In this document: piece after piece, positions 6,631 to 11,091 of the stretch
How the letters are laid out: each line of letters begins with the position of its first letter
Numbering within the stretch: the first letter of the stretch is position 1
Origin: Deltaproteobacteria bacterium RIFCSPLOWO2_02_FULL_57_26
GTDB lineage: Bacteria > Desulfobacterota > Binatia > UBA9968
Assembly: GCA_001798455.1 (NCBI GenBank)
Contig: MGSI01000065.1
Location: 1-11,091, forward strand
Direction: 5' to 3'
Length of the DNA: 11,091 nt
The notes under the pieces: generated by a model
What the model was told of the DNA's origin: nothing
The model's database searches: none
Seen by the model: the letters and a program-made list of their open reading frames with translations, nothing else
Translations under genes and position numbers: made by a program

Positions 6631-7030
6631 AAAGTCTTTCTGCCACGCGTTTTGCTGACAAGGCACAAAACATAAGAGGAGAAAAAATCAGCTCAAATCC
6701 AGTATTGGCAAAGAGCAAAAAGCATGCCTCGACTTGATTGGCGGGAATCCATACAAAAAGGGGCGGTTGGCCTTACAGTTTTTGCACAGTTAGGATTTGC
6801 AAGTTGGATCTTTCTCAGGGATGCGAATCTCCAACCCAGAAGATAGACCGACCATCAAGAAAGACCTCTGCTAGGCCTTGGCATGGATTGTGCGATTTAA
6901 ACGAACAAAGAAGGGGGGTCCTGGGAGCGCGCGGGAACAAAACCAGATACTGGCGTGCTTCGCGATCTGTCCTGTGATAACAGTAAGAGCGAAACCCGTA
7001 CGCGAATCCTAAGAAAGGTGGTTAACAGCA
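6631..7030. other. 400-bp divergent control region between the uspA-like and CBS operons
   Basis: No credible gene lies here. On the plus strand it holds a sigma-54-like promoter (6879-6893). About 80-100 bp before that is a short inverted repeat, TTGCA (6782-6786) and TGCAA (6798-6802), 11 nt apart, a possible activator site. On the minus strand, TTGAGC and TATGTT, 16 nt apart (around 6674-6701), could serve the universal stress gene but match consensus weakly. The ribosome site for the next plus-strand gene, AAAGGTGG, is at 7014-7021. Confidence 0.5.
6879..6893 (+). promoter_or_regulatory. Candidate sigma-54 (-24/-12) promoter
   Basis: TGGCATGGATTGTGC carries the invariant GG and GC elements at the exact sigma-54 spacing (consensus TGGCACG-N4-TTGC). 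It differs at the sixth base (T for C) and at the first base of the -12 box (G for T). It points toward the CBS-CBS-membrane protein-ATPase run and would give a leader of about 125 nt. A chance match is possible because the motif is short. Confidence 0.4.
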
Positions 7031-7480
7031 ATGGAATTGAATGGAAGGATGAGGAAGTACCTCGGATTGAAGGTGTCCGACGTGATGACCGAAAACCCCC
7101 TCACCGTCGAGCCTTCCGATACCCTCGAACAGGTAGAGGATCTTATGGAAGAGCACCGCATCCGGCAGCTTCCCGTGGTGGAAGACAAAGAGCTCGTCGG
7201 CATCATCACCGACCGCGACGTTCGGCCCTTTCTCCGGGACCGCTACCTGGGGAGGCCTGAAGAACAGGAAAGGGTGATGAAAACCAAAGTGGCTTCGATC
7301 ATGAGCCCGAAGCCCATCACCTTGTCCCCCAATGATGAACTCAGAGAAGCGGTCGAGCTCTTAGTCGAGGAAAAAGTGGGCGGCATCCCGGTGGTGGACG
7401 AGGAGGAAGGGTCGGTGGTCGGGATTGTCACCTACGTCGACGCGCTGCGGTGCTTCCTCGAGCTTCTCCAAGAAGAATGA
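7031..7480 (+). CDS. CBS-pair protein
   Basis: A 149-residue soluble protein made almost wholly of two CBS domains. The first (about 14-68) reads VSDVMTENPLTVEPSD, then RQLPVVEDKELVGIITDRDV; the second (about 87-143) reads VASIMSPKPITLSPND, then VGGIPVVDEEEGSVVGIVTY. The [IV]-T-x-x-D type ends of each repeat are the usual adenine-nucleotide contact sites; the first is ITDRD and the second VTYVD. No effector domain is attached, so it probably acts on a partner protein. The ATG at 7031 has AAAGGTGG 9 nt upstream. An internal ATG at 7049 abuts a GGAAGG and is too close to use it. It is the first gene of the plus-strand run ending in the P-type ATPase. Role inferred as adenylate sensing. Confidence 0.92.
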   Translation: MELNGRMRKYLGLKVSDVMTENPLTVEPSDTLEQVEDLMEEHRIRQLPVVEDKELVGIITDRDVRPFLRDRYLGRPEEQERVMKTKVASIMSPKPITLSPNDELREAVELLVEEKVGGIPVVDEEEGSVVGIVTYVDALRCFLELLQEE

Positions 7481-7507
7481 CATGACCAAGGTCAGAAAGG
7501 GATGCCC

Positions 7508-7927
7508 ATGGAATCAGATACAGTCGTCAAAGTCAGGGATATCATGATGAAGGGGCCGGTTACCCTGGAGGCGGATGATGTTCTCGATTTGGCGGACGAC
7601 GTAATGAATCTGGGCCGGATCCGCCATATCCCGATCGTCGAAGGCGAACGGGTGGTGGGTGTCGTGAGTCAACGGGATCTTTTCTACTCCGCGCTCGTCA
7701 AGGCCCTGGGGTTCAAGCAGAGGGAGCAAAAGGATTTGATGAGGACGCTGCGAGTTCAAGAGGTAATGAGCAAGCCGGTCATTACGATCCCGCCCGACGC
7801 CACCGCAAAAGAAGCGGCCCGGCTGATGGCCGAGAAAAAGATCGGCTGCTTGCCGGTGGTGGAAGGAGAAGCGCTTGTAGGCCTCGTGACGGAGACGGAC
7901 ATTCTGCGCTACGTAGCGAGCCGTTAG
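7508..7927 (+). CDS. Second CBS-pair protein
   Basis: A compact two-CBS protein of 139 residues, or 141 if the in-frame ATG at 7502 is used. Repeat one has VRDIMMKGPVTLEADD and IRHIPIVEGERVVGVVSQRD; repeat two has VQEVMSKPVITIPPDA and IGCLPVVEGEALVGLVTETD. The SQRDL and TETDI ends are typical nucleotide-contact segments. The ATG at 7508 is preferred because GAAAGGG ends exactly 6 nt before it, whereas it abuts the ATG at 7502. An AAGGTC 8 nt before 7502 keeps that start possible. It begins 27 nt after the previous CBS gene. The two are clearly separate members rather than a duplication with a shared spacer. Together they could form a hetero-oligomeric sensor for the downstream pump, which is inference. 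Confidence 0.92.
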   Translation: MESDTVVKVRDIMMKGPVTLEADDVLDLADDVMNLGRIRHIPIVEGERVVGVVSQRDLFYSALVKALGFKQREQKDLMRTLRVQEVMSKPVITIPPDATAKEAARLMAEKKIGCLPVVEGEALVGLVTETDILRYVASR

Positions 7928-7936
7928 ACAAAGACG

Positions 7937-8173
7937 ATGGCCGGCCGACTGGCAACTTCCGTTCTTTTAATGAGAGTTGCGAAGCACCTCGCGCTTCTCG
8001 TCTGTCTCCTTGTGCTGGGACGGGGGTCGGGAAGCTTTGGACTAAACCAAGCCGCGATTCTAGCTTTAGCGATCGCCGCATCTGTCCTCCACCTGTGCGG
8101 TCGGGCCCTTCAGCAGCGCGCGTCCCGGAGCCTTTACTTGAAGAGTAGGCCAGATGATAGCGGAGCTCCTTAG
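7937..8173 (+). CDS. Small two-helix membrane protein, unknown family
   Basis: A 78-residue frame with two hydrophobic stretches, about 17-27 (HLALLVCLLVL) and about 38-54 (AAILALAIAASVLHLCG), joined by a short glycine-rich turn and followed by a basic tail (RALQQRASRS). That is the look of a helical hairpin in the inner membrane. I recognise no family. It starts 9 nt after the second CBS gene stop and overlaps the first 20 nt of the ATPase gene in another frame, a typical operonic arrangement. The ribosome site is poor at 7937, and an internal ATG at 7970 is no better, so the start is uncertain. It could be an accessory subunit of the pump, loosely like the small subunits of other P-type ATPases, but this rests only on position and hydrophobicity. 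Confidence 0.5.
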   Translation: MAGRLATSVLLMRVAKHLALLVCLLVLGRGSGSFGLNQAAILALAIAASVLHLCGRALQQRASRSLYLKSRPDDSGAP

Positions 8174-11091
8174 ACCGGACCGGATCGTCTTAGGCCTGCG
8201 GGGAGAAGCCCCGCAAGTTCTTGAAGAGCTTTTCAGAGATTCGTTCCATCCCGATCTGGCACGAGAATTCCGGTCTGGCATTCTCGCCGGGAACGCAGAC
8301 CGCTACAGCTATATCGGACAGAACATTGCCATCCCCCATGTTCGGCTCGAGGGCCTTGCAGCTCCGGAGATGATTTTAGGTCTTTCCCGCGAAGGGATCC
8401 GGCTCAACGAGCACATCGTAAAGATCCTGTTGTTCTTCGCCACCCCTGCGGGCCAGACCGAGGAGCACCTCCAACTTCTCCAGCGTCTCTCCTCACTACT
8501 TCCGACCATACGAGATGAATTGCTCACCCAACGGCGCCGGGAGGAGGTCGTGAAGGTTATCATCCGCGGGGAGAGGCTGGCGGGTAAGGCCACCTACTTC
8601 AACCTTACTCAGGAGCAGGTGGCTTTCGAGCTCCAGACAGACCTGGAACAGGGACTGGCGGTAGCGGAGGCCCAGCGCCGCCTCGAGCACTACGGTCCCA
8701 ATATTCTCAGGAGAGCCCGGAGAACTCCGTGGTATATCAACCTGCTGAAGACCTTTTTTAGCTTCTTCGCCATTCTCCTCTGGATTGCGGCCCTTTTGTG
8801 CTTCGTCCCCGGCGTGGATATGCCCCAGCTAGGCAATGCTATCCTCATTGTCATCTTTGTGAACGGCCTTTTTGCCTTTCTCCAGGAGCAGAAATCGGAT
8901 CGGGCTGTCGAGGTTCTGCAGAACATGATCGCGCAAAATTGCCGGGTCTTACGCGATGGACAGGCCATGGAAATCAATGCCAGCGCGCTGGTTCCGGGAG
9001 ACGCGATCTTGCTAGAGGAGGGCGATCTCGTCCCCGCAGACGCCCGGCTGATCGAGGCCTATGAAGTTGAGGTCGATCATTCGACCCTTACCGGGGAATC
9101 CCACCCTGCCCGGCGTTACAAATCCGACCAGCCAATCCTGCTTTCGGGTCATTTCCTCTGGATCGAGCTCCCGAACATCGTTTTCGCCGGAACGGCTCTG
9201 GTCCGGGGCCGAGCCAAGGCGATCGTCGTAGGAACCGGTATGCATTCGGAAGTCGGCAAGATCGCGGGAATGACACAAGCGATCCGGGCTGAGGAGAGCC
9301 CGTTGCAGAAACAGCTTCGCGGCACGGTGTTGGCAATATCCTGCTTGGCAGGCGCGCTGGGGATCTCATTTCTCCTTCTGGGCTGGCTCGTCGCCGGCCT
9401 TTCCTTCGTGGAGGCTTTCGTCTTCTTCATTGGACTTTTCGTAGCGAATGTCCCCGAAGGGCTGCTTCCCACCGTCACACTCTCCCTGGCTATGGGTGTG
9501 ACCCGTATGGCAAGGAGACATGCTCTCGTGAAGAGCCTCCCGTCAGTGGAAACGCTCGGATGTACCACCGTGATCTGCAGCGATAAAACGGGGACGTTGA
9601 CGCAGAACTTGATGATGGTCCAGCAACTCTACGTGGATGGGCGGGCATTGGAGGTTTCCGGAATCGGTTATCAGCCCCGAGGTGAGTTCTCCGCGGATGG
9701 CCGTGTGCTTTCGCTGGAGGAGATCTCGCGCCGGCCAGCCCTGCGGCGCTTGTTAGAATGCTCGTTGATTTGCAACAACGCCCGCCTGGAAAAAATCGGC
9801 GCCGATTACCGGGTCCTCGGGGATCCCACAGAGGGCGCGCTCATTTGCCTGGCCGAGAAGGCGGGCATCCGCGGCACCCACCAACGCCTCCACGTCAACC
9901 CCTTCGAGTCCGTCCGCAAAATGATGAGCGTCGTGGTCAAGCTCCAGGGCCGAAATGGAAAGACCATTTTTGTCAAAGGGGCACCCCTGGAAACTCTCCA
10001 GCGCTGCGACCGGGTCATGCTCCAGGGAGAGATCCTCCCTCTCGCCGCGGACGACCGCCAGCGAATCGTCTCACAAAATGACGCGATGGCCAGCCGCGGC
10101 CTGCGGGTACTGGCCCTGGCGTACCGCGACGACCCGGAATTGCAGGCGCAAGGGAGCTACGCGGTCGAAGAAATAGAGAACCGGCTGGTCTTTTTAGGTC
10201 TTGCGGCCATGTCCGACCCGATCCGGCCCGAGGTCCCGGAGGCGATCCGGGCCTGCCATACTGCTGGCATCCGGGTCATCATGGTCACCGGAGACTACCC
10301 CCTGACCGCAGCCAGCATCGGACGGCAGATCCGCCTGGGCGGCGGCAACCCATTGAAGATTATGACCGGCGCCGAGATTTCCGAAACGGCCGATGATAAA
10401 TTGCGCGACTTTATGGCACAGGGAGAGTGCATCTTCGCCCGGGTCGCCCCGGAACATAAGCTCCGCATCGTGACTCTTCTGAAGGAGATGGGGGAGATCG
10501 TCGCGGTTACCGGGGACGGGGTGAATGACGCTCCGGCGCTCAAAAAGGCGGACATCGGCATTGCCATGGGGCTGCGCGGCAACGACGTGGCCAAAGAAGC
10601 GGCGCACATGATTCTGACCAATGACAACTTCAGCTCCATCGTTGCGGCCATCGAGGAGGGCCGAGCCATCTTCGACAACATCAAACGCTTCGCGGCCTAT
10701 GTTCTAAACAGCAATCCCCAGGAGATGTATCCCTACATCTTTTGGATACTTTTCCCGGGCATGCCCCTGGCTATGACCGTGATGGGCGTCCTGGCCGTGG
10801 ACGTCGGCACGGATCTTATCCCGGCAATGGGGCTAGGGGTGGAGCCGCCGGAAAAAGGCATCATGGAGCGGCCTCCCCGGCGGCGCGACGAAAGGCTCCT
10901 CTCTCTAAAGTTTATTCTGCGCTGCTACTTCGTACAGGGAAGCTTGCTGGCCTTGAGTTGCTATGCCACCTATTACTATATGGGCTGGGTTTTGGGCGCT
11001 TGGCGCCCTGGGCTCAGCCTTACTGCCATGCCCCCTTCGCCTCCGGGCTTGAAACTCGCTGAGGCTTCGCCGGCCTATCTGCAAACCTTGA
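8154..11091 (+). CDS. PTS EIIA domain fused to a type IIC-like cation P-type ATPase (3' end off window)
   Basis: The frame is open for 979 codons to the window edge. Residues 1-140 form a PTS EIIA type-2 domain: IGQNIAIPHVRLEG carries the phospho-accepting histidine H62, followed by LLFFATPAG and EEHLQLLQRLSSLL. Residues 150-190 are the cation-ATPase N-terminal domain. Then come M1-M2 (about 200-243), an actuator domain with TGES (313-316), M3-M4 (about 392-446) with ANVPEGLL, the phosphorylation loop CSDKTGTLT (aspartate D477), the nucleotide domain with GDPTEGAL (556-563) and KGAP (608-611), TGD (712-714) and GDGVNDAP (787-794), and M5-M7 (from about 845). M4-M6 resemble Na+,K+-ATPase. Two oddities: the usual KGAPE is KGAPLE and TGDHP is TGDYP. 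M8-M10 are missing only because the window ends. Start: AGG sits 4 nt before the ATG. It is the fourth gene of the CBS run. The ion is unproven; Na+, K+ or Ca2+ are candidates. Confidence 0.93.
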   Translation, partial: MIAELLRPDRIVLGLRGEAPQVLEELFRDSFHPDLAREFRSGILAGNADRYSYIGQNIAIPHVRLEGLAAPEMILGLSREGIRLNEHIVKILLFFATPAGQTEEHLQLLQRLSSLLPTIRDELLTQRRREEVVKVIIRGERLAGKATYFNLTQEQVAFELQTDLEQGLAVAEAQRRLEHYGPNILRRARRTPWYINLLKTFFSFFAILLWIAALLCFVPGVDMPQLGNAILIVIFVNGLFAFLQEQKSDRAVEVLQNMIAQNCRVLRDGQAMEINASALVPGDAILLEEGDLVPADARLIEAYEVEVDHSTLTGESHPARRYKSDQPILLSGHFLWIELPNIVFAGTALVRGRAKAIVVGTGMHSEVGKIAGMTQAIRAEESPLQKQLRGTVLAISCLAGALGISFLLLGWLVAGLSFVEAFVFFIGLFVANVPEGLLPTVTLSLAMGVTRMARRHALVKSLPSVETLGCTTVICSDKTGTLTQNLMMVQQLYVDGRALEVSGIGYQPRGEFSADGRVLSLEEISRRPALRRLLECSLICNNARLEKIGADYRVLGDPTEGALICLAEKAGIRGTHQRLHVNPFESVRKMMSVVVKLQGRNGKTIFVKGAPLETLQRCDRVMLQGEILPLAADDRQRIVSQNDAMASRGLRVLALAYRDDPELQAQGSYAVEEIENRLVFLGLAAMSDPIRPEVPEAIRACHTAGIRVIMVTGDYPLTAASIGRQIRLGGGNPLKIMTGAEISETADDKLRDFMAQGECIFARVAPEHKLRIVTLLKEMGEIVAVTGDGVNDAPALKKADIGIAMGLRGNDVAKEAAHMILTNDNFSSIVAAIEEGRAIFDNIKRFAAYVLNSNPQEMYPYIFWILFPGMPLAMTVMGVLAVDVGTDLIPAMGLGVEPPEKGIMERPPRRRDERLLSLKFILRCYFVQGSLLALSCYATYYYMGWVLGAWRPGLSLTAMPPSPPGLKLAEASPAYLQTL

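Noticed and set aside
6770..6790. Second sigma-54-like match, TTGGCC...TTTGCA
   Set aside because: The GG-to-GC distance is 3 nt too long for a -24/-12 element.
6738..6977. 79-codon frame in the divergent control region
   Set aside because: It needs a TTG start with no ribosome site, overlaps the sigma-54-like promoter and shows no motif.
9149..9568. 139-codon minus-strand frame inside the P-type ATPase
   Set aside because: It mirrors the conserved actuator-M4 coding region, and the protein resembles nothing.
1..11091. CRISPR arrays, tRNA/rRNA genes, insertion-sequence ends
   Set aside because: No regularly spaced repeats, cloverleaf-like sequences, transposase motifs or terminal inverted repeats were seen on either strand.

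Overview
The window is bacterial chromosomal DNA, moderately GC-rich by eye and densely coded, with short intergenic gaps and Shine-Dalgarno-led starts. The FtsH, glycogen phosphorylase and CBS/Usp complement fits a Gram-negative or deep-branching bacterium (for example NC10, Nitrospirota or Desulfobacterota-like), but the sequence alone does not fix the phylum.

Left part (1-4137, minus strand, read right to left): ftsH, then a short alpha-glucan phosphorylase (glgP), then the start of phosphoglycerate kinase (pgk, cut by the window edge). Spacings of 67 and 18 nt suggest one transcript joining membrane proteolysis to glycogen breakdown and lower glycolysis.

Middle (4138-4846, minus strand): an apparent gene graveyard. 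It holds one intact 48-residue YHS-domain protein, followed by a fragment like the FAD-binding GD motif of a flavoprotein, a frameshifted MarR-like helix-turn-helix fragment, and a P1B-type ATPase nucleotide-domain fragment. That last fragment reads in frame into ftsH. Together they look like the decayed remains of a metal/redox locus.

Next (5103-6630): a plus-strand zinc-ribbon protein with its own good sigma-70-type promoter converges, 6 nt apart, on a minus-strand pair made of a universal stress protein and an AcuB-like CBS-CBS-ACT protein.

Right part (6879-11091, plus strand): a candidate sigma-54 promoter precedes a tight run of two CBS-pair proteins, a small two-helix membrane protein, and a large P-type ATPase that runs off the window. 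The ATPase is the most striking gene. Its first ~140 residues are a PTS EIIA type-2 domain with the conserved histidine. Its catalytic part resembles type IIC (Na+,K+-ATPase-like) pumps, including the M4, M5 and M6 acidic residues. The arrangement suggests a cation pump whose activity may be tied to cell energy state through adenylate-sensing CBS/Usp proteins and phosphotransfer to the EIIA domain; this link is inference.
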